Shown here: positions 39,501 through 50,980 of the stretch, in pieces
Layout: every line of letters begins with the position of its first letter
Numbering within the stretch: the first letter of the stretch is position 1
NCBI GenBank assembly: GCA_036345935.2
Contig: JADWOT020001415.1
Coordinates: forward strand, 62,001 to 126,000
Origin: Taenia hydatigena
Lineage: Eukaryota; Platyhelminthes; Cestoda; Cyclophyllidea; Taeniidae
Length of the DNA: 64,000 nt
Direction: 5' to 3'
Notes under the pieces: generated by a model
Told to the model about the DNA's origin: nothing
The model's input: only the letters and a program-made list of their open reading frames with translations
The model's database searches: none
Position numbers and translations under genes: made by a program

Positions 39501-41655
39501 ATTTAAAAAATGGCGTATCTGTTAAACAAGTTTTGAGCTGTAGTGCTCGAGGTGGGCTCTTTAGTCGAAAGTTCGCGCAGAATTACATTAAGATTGATGA
39601 CAACATAAAAATCACGGAGCCAAATTTGGTTGCAGTTGATAAAGCGTTTGAGGTAGTCCGATCGATAGCGGTGGTTGCGGATGTTACGACGGAACTACCT
39701 CGAGTTGTCACTAGAGAATTTGTGACGTGAGAGGTGCTATTCGTCGTGGTTGGAGCCACGCCTTCTCCTTTTATCCAAAACAACAAATTTTGTCCACCGT
39801 ATCTTTTTTTATCCACACACCAGCTGATTGCGGGCTGTGCATGATAGGATAATCGGCGCTGCCCCTTAAGGAAATGGCCTCACATTTTTTTAAAATTTCT
39901 GGTGTGGTTGCCCTCACTGTTTTCCTATATTTACCAATATCTTCATGCCTCTGTGAACTTCTATGCTGAGCGAGTGCAGCGACGTTGGCGAGAACCGTTT
40001 GTTTTGGCTTTAAGGGCCTGAAAGCATAGTATTTATTTAAGGTTTTATTGGCTCTGTCTTCTTTATCTTCGAGAGGGAATAAACGGGATAGCCAGTGTAG
40101 TTGCTGTTGGTTTTGTGTGGGGCCTATCACGGCTTGTTTAACTTGCACGTGTCAGTTGCTATCATTCTCATGCGCTTGAGCATCCTGATCTGCACATAAA
40201 AGAACATTTACTCGCCATTGTCGTTGGGCAGGCGATAAGTCTTCGTATGTCTCACTGTGTTCTCATGTCTCCAATGGATGGAGATGGATGCGAGGTGGTC
40301 AAGCATTGTAGCAGATAAGGGAATGACAAAGGTTAATTTTAGCATTATGAGGCAGTACGCTATGCTTCAGGTACCGACGAGGCAACTTACGAGTTAAATG
40401 TGTCAGGCAAGATGCTCTCACTATACAACATTCCGCATTACTCATGCTGCATAATTCAGGGTTTCAAGCTTAGTTAAGCCCTCGACCCTACCAACTTATT
40501 ATTATTAGACGCTCATGGAATCGTGCATCAAAAAGAACAAACCACTGCAAATCTCGGAAGAAAGTTTGACTTACAGCCAAATTTTACATGTCTGTGGCAA
40601 TAGACAAGAAGCGCAAACACAAAAACAAGCTTTTGAAAGGGTTTAATTTACCTCTGCCAACCCTGTCGTTGCAGAGAACTTTAGTCTAAGTAGAGACAAA
40701 AATACATATGTCCGTGGTTTGGCAGACAACTAGTAAGTTGCAACAATGGACGCAATTTGTTCGATTCCGTCGGTCAGCTGTGTTTGAGATGCCTTCCACT
40801 GCACTTATGCAGTCTTTCTCCGCATGCTACTAACCGCAATGAATTTAGTTGTGTTGTCCCTACCCGAGGCATTAAGCAACGATGCATTTTGCACGAAGTC
40901 ATTCACAGCAAAAAAAAATTTGCATGCATTTCTTTTACAAGCTCTGGTTAACTCCTTGCATGCATCTCATAGTTAGAATGAAGCTGGAAAAAGTCCCACT
41001 TATCACAAAGTAGATGCGAATTCAAAGGCAAGTTAACAATTAATAGGAAAAGTGCGATAAGAGGTAAGCGTCAGTTATTATGCCAAGAGAACGGAGGTGG
41101 CTACCTATTTGCATCACGTCGATTTGGCTGACATGTGATGTGACGTAAGGGTCCAGCACGTCCCCATCCTTGTCAGATTATCTACTTTAGTAAATACCCT
41201 CATTCGTGGGAGTCTTAAAGTATGTGCCGGGTAAAGTAAAACATAAAGAGGCAACTTGCCTATTGGCGCTGCGAACGCTCCTTGCAAGACGTAAGGTAAG
41301 GCTAATCTGAAGCAACATCACTCCTCAAGAAATAACTCACATTCATACTCCACACGTGTGCTTATAAGTATGTTGTAAGCCAATGGAGTAACGCTGTTTT
41401 GTTCAACATAGCAACTTGTGCATTTACACGCACACCGTGAAAGCATTGACAATTAAATCGTTTGTGCCAATGTGCTGGTTAATTTTATGGAGATGCCCGC
41501 CCTATTAGCATAGCGATGTTGTGAGTGGGCAATTCGATGCATCTATAGGAATGATATCACGAGTACTAGAATCACAAAATCAAATGGGTTAGTAGTAACA
41601 AAATCAGTGGATGGAGATAAGTCGATCGCAGTGGTTGTAGGAATGGAGGTCGAAC
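36560..41655. other. Mostly gene-poor stretch with weak minus-strand candidates
   Basis: The best frame is on the minus strand at 39771-40148, following a possible acceptor GTGCAAG. It is basic, with segments such as PEILKKCEAISLRGSADYPI. A second minus-strand frame overlaps its 3' part. A shorter minus-strand frame at 38445-38657 is also open. None has a partner exon or a recognised domain, so none is called as a gene. Confidence 0.3.
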
Positions 41656-42893
41656 CTTTGGGGTGAGCGTTGTAGGATTCGTAGTGGATCCACTCAACAA
41701 ATACTTTTCCACTTTTATTCGCTTTGGGATATGCTGCTATAAAATGATATGACCTGCACGTCAAAAAGCAAAAGCATGTAGCAGTGTATGGTATATGCGC
41801 CTCTATAACTGGTGGCCAATAGTGATCTGCATTACAAAGTCAATTCGATACCTCAGCCCATTAAAACAGCCATTGTTACCATTGCTGATGTGCATGATTA
41901 CCACGAAACTTTGATAAAATGTTTTACTCTGCTTGTCACCACAGCGAATTCCATGCAGTAGCTGCAGTTGTCTGAAGTGCGACTAGTCCATTCGACATGA
42001 CTTGCAAGTAAGCTCGCGCCAGTGCCCACTGGCCACAGATACAACCCCACTGTCCCACCATTTATAGAGATTCTATTCGATGGTGCGTTGCGGTTGCAGG
42101 TACACGCATCGACGAATGATGAAATGAATCGCCGATCGCCGTAGTTTGGTGGAGGCACATAGCCATTCATCTACAAACCGTCACCTTGTCGTTACTACTC
42201 TATGAGGTGCCCTGTTCTACAATGAGTGAAATTTTGCGCCTACAAAATAATTTCGGTGGTATGAAAGCCTCATGCACCGATAGTTCATTGTAAAAACACC
42301 ACACCCTAATATAACAAAAGAGCTTGTGTAGTAGACTGGTCCATCTCTCGACTATCTCTTTAGCGTCACGAGCAAATTTAATCCTTAGAGGTTGTACTCT
42401 TGCATTTGGACATAAACTTCGGTACGTGCTGATGGCTTCGAAGATCTCCTGAACTAAAGAAAGTAGTCCGTCTTTCCATATACCTGCAGTTATTTGTGAC
42501 GTCAGCGAAAGCCCATGTTGCTGTATTTATGAGGCATTTTAGAGACCTACTCGATTTTCTCATGCTTGGCGAGCTTGCAGATAATCTCGTACAAGTCACC
42601 GATAGGATCGGATGGCAATTTTAACTCATGCGATTTGGCGATGAATGTATAACTCAAGTCAGCAGCTAACTCTATGTCCAGCCTAAGGCAAGAATGGAAC
42701 GAGGAGGGTAGAAGAATACGATAGATAATACAGGTTAAGGTGAAAGGGTAGAGGCCATCAGGTGGTTGATGAGACTGATCCAACTTGGACTCGTGCGCTG
42801 TCGGATGACCCGTTGGTACATGCCCATCATCCATGTGATCTATGGGCTGAACGCCTACTTGGGTCTGCTTGACTGCCTCCGTGTGAGTTGCTT
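41656..42893 (-). CDS. Four-exon gene model, unidentified
   Basis: On the minus strand the exons are about 42893-42600, 42483-42305, 42170-41928 and 41736-41656, with phases 1, 0 and 0 all consistent. Donors are GTGACT, GTGTGG, GTAAAA and GTTCGA. Acceptors are AACTGCAG, GTTTGTAG and TTTTATAG. Exon 1 starts with a His/Pro-rich acidic stretch and passes into LRLDIELAADLSYTF. Exon 2 contains VQEIFEAISTYRSL and AKEIVERWTSLLHKLF. Exon 3 contains ISINGGTVGLYLWPVG and several Cys. The 5' boundary of exon 1 and the choice of acceptor for exon 4 are uncertain; an alternative acceptor gives SGKVFVEWIHYE. I do not recognise the family. Confidence 0.48.
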
Positions 42894-43144
42894 CATGCAA
42901 AGGTGTATAACATCAGAAATTTGATTTTTCTGAAGCGGCACTAGATACGTGACTTCTAACAGTTAAAATATGCACAATAGTCCACAGTGTTTGCTGTCTT
43001 GAATGATTTCAAGAACAGCCTTATTTAAGATGGCATTATTAATCCGTTGTGAACAGAGGCACGCTCCATGGAATGTTTTTGCTACCTAGGATCGCAGAAC
43101 AAAATTTTGTATCTGTTATTATCGTTCCTGCCTTCTTTTAAAAA

Positions 43145-43240
43145 GGAAAGCTACTCGACGTGCGATCAGTGCAAAGCAACCTTTCCGGATGGCAACCAAT
43201 TAGTCCGCCACGCTTGAGAGGCGCATCAATATAAGTCCAC
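43145..43240 (+). pseudogene. C2H2 zinc finger broken by TGA
   Basis: This frame encodes a textbook C2H2 finger. It has CDQC at 43161-43172, the spaced Phe and Leu of the hydrophobic core, then His at 43209-43211 and a second His at 43224-43226. Between the two histidines is an in-frame TGA (43215-43217). Such fingers bind DNA or RNA through a zinc ion held by the two Cys and two His. The stop removes the second His, so a product ending here could not fold normally. One C-to-T change of a CGA codon would explain it. The locus may be a decayed copy, or the stop may be an assembly or allelic error. Confidence 0.6.
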
Positions 43241-43631
43241 CAAGTATCAACAATGCTATTAGTTATGTATCCCTAATGCATACAACATAGCTTTTGGTGA
43301 TTTTTCAGCAAGAAAACTGTATGGGTGTCAGCAGCACAAAAAGCGTCCGGTTAGCACCATATAGTTATCCTTTTAGACTTTTGATGCAACACAGCTATAA
43401 TGCAACTCTTCGGATCCAAAATGCCATCTTTTGTAATTCATAAGTGCGTTTATTATCTTGTAAGCTCTGCATGTTTGGATTTAAACAAACTTTACTTTTC
43501 GCTTAAGTCTAGTTGCCAATACATTGGTTTTAGTTTCACAAGTAGTGTTTCGCAAAATGCAGCATCGCAAATAAATTAGCTGTGTTGGTGGACGAGAATG
43601 AATATAATGATTACCAGGTTTTTTCTTTCAG

Positions 43632-43761
43632 ACATTAGATCATTTAAGTGCCATCACTGCAGTGCATTATCCGCAAGTGAAGACAGCATCAAAAGGCACA
43701 ATTCTGATTTTCATAAGAGCAAGTTTAACAATTCACAGATAACGCCTTCATCCATTTTGTA
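43632..43761 (+). CDS. C2H2 zinc-finger exon
   Basis: After a strong acceptor (TTTTTTCTTTCAG) the frame reads IRSFKCHHCSALSASEDSIK and then the His pair. Cys are at 43649-43651 and 43658-43660, and His at 43697-43699 and 43712-43714, which is the spacing C-x2-C-x12-H-x4-H. Leu replaces the usual Phe and Ile the usual Leu of the finger core. The frame ends at TAA 43759-43761. It lies on the same strand as the broken finger at 43.16 kb and probably belongs to the same locus, though the splice phases I can find do not join them directly. Confidence 0.5.
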
Positions 43762-43937
43762 AACTAATATTCTCTAATATTCATCATCGATTCGCAAACT
43801 CCAAACTTTCTGTTATTAAGAAAAGACTATGCTTTAATGCCGACATTGCTATCAATTCTTCTTGATACTACATAATTTGAGCCAACGCCTTCACGCGATT
43901 CATGGGCAATATCTTTGATCAATCTGATGGTCAGCAG

Positions 43938-44175
43938 TGTGCAACAAATCAAATACTTACTAATTTACAACTATGAAAATTTAAATGGCATTGGTGCGAC
44001 AATTCCGTTGGGTCACACATTATTCCATTTAAAACCCCGAGTTGTATTAGGAAAAGTTGCAAGACTCCACTCAGTTTGTCACCTAGTCGAACAAAACTTA
44101 GATGAATCCATGCATGATTCACTAATCACTATGAAGGACTCCTGTCAAATATATTCAGAATTCTTGACAAAATAG
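43938..44175 (+). CDS. Possible exon within the zinc-finger locus
   Basis: The frame opens after a possible acceptor (GGTCAGCAG) and is open to TAG at 44173-44175. Segments include QQIKYLLIYNYENLNGIG and LHSVCHLVEQNLDESM. It contains no complete zinc finger. Its position between two finger-coding exons on the same strand suggests a shared gene, but no splice phase proves it. No family is recognised. Confidence 0.33.
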
Positions 44176-44399
44176 CGAAATTCCTGTTTCAGCGGGCAGG
44201 ATTTTTAAAGCTACTGCCATCGGACAGGCAGAGATGCCAAAATGTTTATCCAGTTTTCGTGTTTGAACGAGAATATCACATGTTTGAACAATTTGAATTT
44301 TGGGTGAATGTGCATAGGCGGCATCGAATATCCACCTAAGACATCAATTTCGATCAAACCATAGGTCCCACGTAATAAATCTATTGAAATGTCCACCTG

Positions 44400-44752
44400 C
44401 TTATAAAGGACAGAGTGCATTTGTCGTTTTTTGTCAGATATTATCTAAAATGGGTGCAAATAACCTGCTTTGCTTCTTCTTGAAAAAGAATTTATATAAG
44501 TTTAACTGCCTTCAACACTGCCCTCAACTCGTAATGGATTGCGTGCTTACTAATGATGAGATTTCGGCAACTTTGTGTGCAGTTTGTTTAGTCCGAAAAC
44601 TCCTAACCAAATCCGCAGTTAGCCACTATTCACGAAGTACCCATTTTGTCCTACCACTATCGTTTATACTTCACGCTCGCCACACTCTTTCACGCGACAA
44701 GAAACACAAGATCCTGTTAGGCTGTTTGATCGTTCACCCGTACTTCTATTGA
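44400..44752 (+). CDS. Possible exon with a divergent C2H2 finger
   Basis: The plus-strand frame is open to TGA at 44750-44752. It contains CAVC (44576-44587), then 12 residues, His at 44624-44626 and His at 44642-44644. That fits C-x2-C-x12-H-x5-H, but the usual hydrophobic core residues are poorly kept. On its own this could be chance. It is listed because it is the third finger-like pattern on the same strand within 1.5 kb. The start is unresolved. Confidence 0.33.
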
Positions 44753-46542
44753 CCCACCCCACTAATCTGCTGCATGCAGCTAGCAAAGCAAACAAAATGC
44801 TTTGTCAATGCGTGCATTTTTAAGGTACTATTTTCAAGGTTTTAACACAAAAGGCGAGCTCGTTTGAATTAATCTCTTTGAATCCAAATGCGCTCTCATA
44901 AAGGCATTTAAAATAGACTCTAGAACCTCCCAATTACACTTGATTTTAAAAGGGTTTAAGCCTCATTTTAACCTTTGCAAGTTACCTTTTCACTTGCAAA
45001 TAAGGGTATTTTACAAACCAGCCTTGATATCAATATAAAAATATTGCATCCACTCACTGCAGCAAATGCAAAAATAGTATCCATTTCGATGGAGTGAGAA
45101 ATGGGTGCAAAATTAGAAATAGATGAATACAGTTATCGTTGCGTAAAGAACTTTATTTCGACTGATGAACTAGCCTTAATTGTTTTAAGTTACTTTAAAA
45201 AGGCAGATTCTAGCCTGCTTGGAGGCCGGACCTTGACACGCGGATCTGTAGCTCATTTTGAGCCAACCACTGAATTTTGGCATTTTGGCAATCATTTCTG
45301 ATGGACACCGGTTGGCTAGAGTTTAGAGGTATTGAACAGAATCCCATAAGATTACTTAGATGCTAAGTACTTTGTAGCGATGTAGACAGTAGCAGGGAAT
45401 TGATATTTGCATGGTTCTCAAGCTCCCAGCAGACACCTACTTGGAGACTTTCATTAAAATTTACTTCCCCTCCTCTGATATGTCAATGATAGCATAGCAT
45501 TTGTGCCATCGCTGGTCTTTAGTGTAGTAAAAGTTTTAGGCTTGGCACATAACGGTAGGCAAGGTGGCTAATCGAAACACTAACTAAGACAGAATTGCAG
45601 ATACACATAAACTTATATCAATTAAACGCTAGATTCGAATGATTCCAAAGGGTTTATACATCTGGCACCATCTCACAGTGAGATGTCTTTGCAAAGAAAA
45701 CCCTTTCGATAGATAAAATCACTTAAATACTTGTCGACGCTACAGGACTTGTCATCTGGCGGTGAAGAGCAGTAAGACACACCATATCTGGACCTCAAAG
45801 TGTGAGCCTGGAAGAGTATGGACTCGAAACTGTGGGGGTCACCTAGTCCTTAGGTCGATACACTAGTCCATTTGCTTTCGGAATGCATCCGTATGCGTTT
45901 GCATATCACCTGATCTCATTTAAAAGCAAATATCATTGTTACAGTCAAGGAGGAGATGCGCTCATCCGTTTTGCTACAGTAGATTCTCATAACAGTTGCA
46001 CGGGCCCAGCTGCCCCTTGATTTTAGTTATCTTATCCCCTGTTCCTTACCCTCGTATTCCACGCCTAAATGAGATTTATAAAGATGGTCAAATAAAGCTA
46101 AATTATAATATCTCTCATGCAACTAACTTAAACAAGGTATTAGCGAAAGGAATCTGACAGAATTAAAGCGTAATTCATATGCGTAATTGAACTCCTAAAT
46201 GGAATCATTGCAGAATGCTGCCAAGTGTTTATTTGGAAGGAAAGCAGGGTCTATTGCGCATTAAATTCATTGCAAAAATGGCTCTATGCAAGCTAATGCT
46301 CATGGCCTAGGTACTTGGAAGGCGCTTTTAATGTCATCATTTTGGGCACATAGACTAAATTTCCCACTGTCCCAGTAATTAGGGAATAAGGAGTTGAATA
46401 GCAGCTTATATAGGCTTTACTAACCAGGTGGAAATTCTTGTTTCTAACTCCTTCCATTTTCGTTTTAACCCCAACCAGATGCTAGCAGACTAAGCTGATA
46501 GGATTGGGAGTGGCATTTTTGGGTGGCTTTCTGTTGCCTACA
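44753..46542. other. No supported gene
   Basis: A frame at 45101-45301 (plus) reads plausibly as protein, with segments such as STDELALIVLSYFKKADSSL, but it lacks splice partners or a domain. The remainder shows only short frames and AT-rich sequence. Confidence 0.3.
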
Positions 46543-47808
46543 TTAATCACTCTTCTCCACACCAAAACCATTGCACCTGAGGTAGCGCCTGGCGTGTGGG
46601 GCTGTGTACAGGAAATCGACAATCCTCTCGTTACTTGGCCTGATGTCTTTACTCGGTAGGTTAACGGAGCCATTGATTTTGCAGTCGCGCCTTTCAACGT
46701 TTAATGATGCCTGCAAGAACAAAAACTTACATCTATATTTTTAAGCATTTCTATAATGATGTACCTTCCAACGTATTGCTTTTGTCCACATCGAAATGTC
46801 AGCATTGACCGACGGGTAGACAAACAGATCTGCGTTTTTCCACGCGTCTAAGCGAGAAGAAGCCCACCCTGTCGGAGGTACACAGAGCTCTAGCGCCACT
46901 GCGCAATTTGATCTGGGGCATCGCCATTTTCAATTTTGTCGTGCTTCTCGGTTTCTGGCAGATACTTGGACATGCCATGCAAACACTCAACTTCGACTGC
47001 TTCTGCTTCTCCGTATGTGTCGCTTTGTGATTCAAGGAATTCTCTTTAAATAATGAATGGTTATTAATCCAGTGTCCAAGGATTTTATCATGCCAATGAA
47101 TTCAGGCCTGCAAGTGCTGCAGAGGTGCATTATTATTCAGTCTGCTTACACTCAAGTGAATGCATGATATTAGTGAAGGTATATGCTCTCTAAACTTCAC
47201 ACGATTTCATCCGTTACGTATGTAACGGACGTGATGAGAAAGACGTGGATATTTCAGTTTGAAAATCCCAGTTGCATTTGGCTGTGGTGATCGCCTTTAT
47301 GCCTAATGCAAAGCCTATTTTAAAAGTTGGGATCTATTGAGATCTGGACATACCTATCAACTGCCTTCTGCCTCATCTTTCCTCTGATGCCTCTGGTCTC
47401 TCATCAAAGAGCATATTTGAGGTGCCAACCACGCAACTTCCGGGTGGTGATGAGGTAGTGCCATGCTGCAGCTGAATAACGGCTTCGTTTAGATTAGCTT
47501 ATAATGACAAATAGGTCGCAGTATTTAGTATACCTCGGGCATCATTTTATGTATGCAATTGTCAAATTCGACTTACTTGCACCCCGCTTTCCTTAAATTC
47601 ATTTTGCATGATTCTCCTTAATACCATGCTTGCGGTTTCACTACTATTGCAGAAAAATTGCGCCTTTGTTCTGAAATTTACTAATTGTGCTGCAGATGAG
47701 AGTAATGCGAGGTTCGCTGTTTTCCAGGCATTGGATTTCTGCTCTTCGCCTTGAAAGGACGCATAAATCGTAGACGTTGCTGCATTAGAGGTAATGAACC
47801 TGTCACTG
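46543..47808 (-). CDS. Four-exon gene model with one in-frame TGA, unidentified
   Basis: Minus-strand exons are 47808-47577, 47471-47354, 46898-46765 and 46710-46543. Phases 0, 1 and 0 agree. Donors are GTAAGT, GTATGT and GTACAT. Acceptors include ATTCAG and TTCTTGCAG, and the last intron is 54 nt. Exon 1 contains FQGEEQKSNAWKTANLALLS. Exon 3 contains TGWASSRLDAWKNADLFVYP. Exon 4 contains SNERIVDFLYTAPHARRYLR and ends at TAA. The second exon has TGA a few codons before its end in the only phase that fits. The locus is thus a pseudogene, or that exon is wrongly drawn. No family is recognised. Confidence 0.42.
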
Positions 47809-49030
47809 CTTCCAGAATGTCGGAACAATTAATCAAAGCAACATCAGCAGCTTTACGCACCAGCAATTACAACTGATTATACCCGAAGCATTCTTTAATG
47901 CCACAAACAAGCGATAAACCAATGAATTCACGCTGAGTATTCTTGGCACCTTCAACCCCTCCTGTTCGATACAACCATATCAGCGGCTGTTGATCTCCAC
48001 ATTTATCTCATAAAAGACTTAATTTGCAGCTGGCTTCTGTGCATGACCTTTTCAAGTAATACAGGTTTGGATATAATGGACAGCTAGACCCGAAATTTGC
48101 GCAGCCATTCCATAACAGTAATGGCTAAAGAGGCTAAAAACCCCAAAGCATCTTTATATGTAAGCTTTAGACTGCGTTTCGTAGCAGCTTAGGTACGGGA
48201 GAATCCTCATTTTAGATGTGTAACTATCTTCGTAAGGCATGGAATACCAAGGAAAATGGCCACTTGGATAAGTGACCATAGGTTATACTACCCAACTTCT
48301 ACTAACTATTATTTGTTTGTAATTTGGGTAGCAAACACCATGCTGAGGTAAGCAACTTCTCTTGTTTAATTTGCTACGCAAAGCACAACGCAGCATTTTA
48401 TGCCCAACATGCATTATTCCCTTATCCGATTAACCACGTAGTTTCGACTTGAGACGTTGGCATCGACATCCTGCTTAGCACCTGCATGCGCCTTGTTGAC
48501 ATACACAATTCTTTATGCTAGCTACAAAGCGATTCATAAACCGTGGCTGAACGTTTCTCCCACCCTAGCGAATAAGCATGTTTGTGTTATAAGTAATTTC
48601 TCTAAAGAATTTGGCGATTCCCACGACTTAAAATGGTGCAATATACTGCCACAAATACATTTCAAATCTGGTAATTGCGTGCCGTTTTTCGAAACACCTT
48701 TATAACATTACAAAACCACAAAATTTGCAACCATAAAATTGTCGTCAACGTTATGCATGCGTCAGAGACATCGTCTTGAGCACTGTCAAGTCTTCTAAAA
48801 GATCGCGTTCCAGCAACCCCACCCCAACAAATTTACCCAGTTAATAAAGTTTGCTTTATGGCACTTAGCACACCATCTTTTCTATTCCATCAGCAAGAAA
48901 GATGGCAAATGATCATTGCAGAGACTAAGGTTCTGAAGGAATATTGCGAGAAAGTCAATCTTATTTGATTTATCTGTCATCGCACTTATAATAACTGCAA
49001 TAAATCAAAGCTGATGAGCTGCGAGAGACC

Positions 49031-49285
49031 CTAAAGTGGCTTTAAATAGTCCTTGGAAAACTGCAAAGATCCATCGCGTTTGAGTTCATTCTCGCCTTTT
49101 AGTGTTGCAATCCTTAAAGTAATGTTAGGCATGCTGATTAGTAGGTAAGATAAACCTACGCATGCAGTCACTGCGATGGACATTGCATGTGTATTCATTA
49201 CAATAAAATTGGAACCGCTATCATACAATGGTTTTAATTGCACTGCACATTCGTGATGTAGTAGCCAACTTGGATTTGAGCTTAA
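49031..49285 (-). CDS. Possible exon with a membrane segment
   Basis: On the minus strand the frame opens after TTTGGCTAG and runs to TAG at 49031-49033. It has a hydrophobic stretch around SIAVTACVGLSYLLISM that could span a membrane, preceded by a Cys-containing region. An internal donor GTAGGT and a good internal acceptor (GATCTTTGCAG) mean it may be two exons. It may belong with the exon at 49561-49781 upstream on the same strand. No family is assigned. Confidence 0.3.
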   Translation of the reverse strand, partial: LSSNPSWLLHHECAVQLKPLYDSGSNFIVMNTHAMSIAVTACVGLSYLLISMPNITLRIATLKGENELKRDGSLQFSKDYLKPL

Positions 49286-49560
49286 ACTAGCCAAAGGCCT
49301 ATACATTCATGACATCGCTCCTTCAGTAGCAGGGACGGCATGCGTTAGCAAAAGATTTTTTGTGCTTTATGTCACAATTTTTTAGGGTTCTTCAGCTAAT
49401 TCAATTCCGAAGACTGCAAAGTACCACCAGAGCTGTGCGCAATTGAACCTCGAGAAGCAGAGAATTAGAAGTTGGACTAAAATGGGCCAAAACGAGAACG
49501 ACTTAAAGGACGTCCTTCCACTGCAGACTGCACTATTGTCCCATCTGCTGTCATACTTAC

Positions 49561-49781
49561 GAATTCTGTCCATGATGAAACTTGGACCAAGTTGGCACTT
49601 TTATGGAACCAGCAAATAGTCATTTCTAGACAATTACTCCACCTATATGCATATGGCAAAACTTCAAAACAAAAAAACCCCCGTGTTGAACATTTTGTAG
49701 GAAAGGTATTTTTCCCATCCATCAAATAAGCCCCAAACTTCGTTGCTCCCTTCATCCTTGGGTGTGAATCGCTTCGTTTGA
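49561..49781 (-). CDS. Possible internal exon, Cys/aromatic-rich
   Basis: The exon is bounded by a strong acceptor (ATTGTTCTTGCAG) and a consensus donor (TTC|GTAAGT) and is open throughout, 221 nt. Its product has several Cys and many aromatic residues (CFEVLPYAYRWSNCLEM, then TICWFHKSANLV), as in an extracellular domain. One possible next exon begins LWWYFAVFGIELAEEP after GCGCACAG with matching phase and then stops. No family is recognised. Confidence 0.4.
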
Positions 49782-50377
49782 CTGCAAGAACAATGAACCT
49801 GTCAGCAAGTCGAAATTCATAATATGGTCCGCCATGGCATTGGGGAGCGAATTTTAATGTTTCCTTAAGCTATCGACTTTTGCAATGTAGGATCTATTAA
49901 TTTAACTTTAGTAGCACTGGCACGTTAACGGAGAGGATTTCCTTAAGTCATGACTTGGCATTGGGATGTATTCGATTCTGTCCCTCATCATTTAGTGAAT
50001 GCTATTCGGATCCGATCTCAATTTCACTTAAACAAGAAAAGGAGAGGTTGCCCTAAGTTCTGCTTTGCCTTATTACGTTTCATGGAACACCACGGAAAAA
50101 CTATCGATAGAAGCGGAAATTGCAAAGTCGGAAAGGAAAGCAAGAATTAACTAAATAAGCATCCTCGCCAACTCTAAGCCATTATTAAGAGCGAACCGAC
50201 GGTTCTCGCAACAGAGCAGGCTTATAATCCTCAAACCTATGCTAATATCGGTGGACAATTTAGTTTAATTAAATCATCCGTACATTACTCCAAGTTCTTC
50301 CAAATGGGAATGAAAAATTAGAATCACTTGGGCGCTGTGGTGAGCATTGCTTTCTACCTTGGCATTTATCCTTGCAG

Positions 50378-50980
50378 GCGAATTCAATCTAGAAAACATC
50401 ATTTTGTGCGATGTCAGCTATTGTTATAAAATTTCTTGCGTGGCAGATAAAGAATGCAACTTCTACATTTTAACTAAGACCTGCAATCATCGCAAATTGA
50501 GCACAAACAAGAAGGCAGAGAAGGTGAGGTTATTGAGAACACAAAAGACAAAGACGAAGAGGAGGCAGGTCACTATTCCACTTCGTCAGCAAAGTGATAG
50601 CCAAAGCAATGCCACTGTCAAGCTTGTGGTGCCAGGCACTTGTAAATCAATCCCTTTGGAAGGTTAAAGCAGCCATTGCTAGATAGCACAACAATAACAA
50701 TTGATGAAAACATAAAACCACATAGTCAGGTGTCCTGCACCCCGAAGAATCGCGCCACACTTACATACAGGATCGCAATGGGGTGGAGAAAGGGGTTGGC
50801 GAAAGCCATCTTCGGAACGAAGTGGACAATCATGGGTTCAGATCCATCTAGCAAACTTGGTGCTACATCGATTTCAGCAACTTGTTCAGCCTTGCTCAAT
50901 TTCAACTACCTTTCTTGCGATTTCAAGCAGCGCGTAGCGTCGCTTCACATACAAACCACTAAATTGACGAACTGGGAACA
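50378..50980 (+). CDS. Two-exon Cys-rich gene model, possibly extracellular
   Basis: Exon 1 (50378-50662) follows a strong acceptor (TTATCCTTGCAG) and ends at GAAG|GTTAAA. Exon 2 begins at 50771 after ACATACAG, and the phase (1) agrees. Exon 1 has Cys spaced as CDVSYCYKISCVADKEC followed by a basic tail, loosely like a PAN/apple-type module. Exon 2 contains GWRKPSSERSGQSWVQIHL, which resembles the core of a discoidin (F5/8 type C) domain, where W-[LV]-Q-[IV]-[DH]-L is typical. Both resemblances are weak and rest on eye alone. The 3' end of exon 2 is unresolved, since the frame stops at about 50940. Confidence 0.35.

Noticed and set aside
42451..42482. Another apparent 30-nt intron (GTATAT...TTTAG)
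   Set aside because: The segment is open in the frame of the surrounding exon and reads well as protein (WKDGLLSLVQEIF), so it is better treated as coding.
47209..47232. Short palindrome CCGTTACGTATGTAACGG
   Set aside because: The arms are only seven bases and no known site or neighbouring gene gives it meaning.
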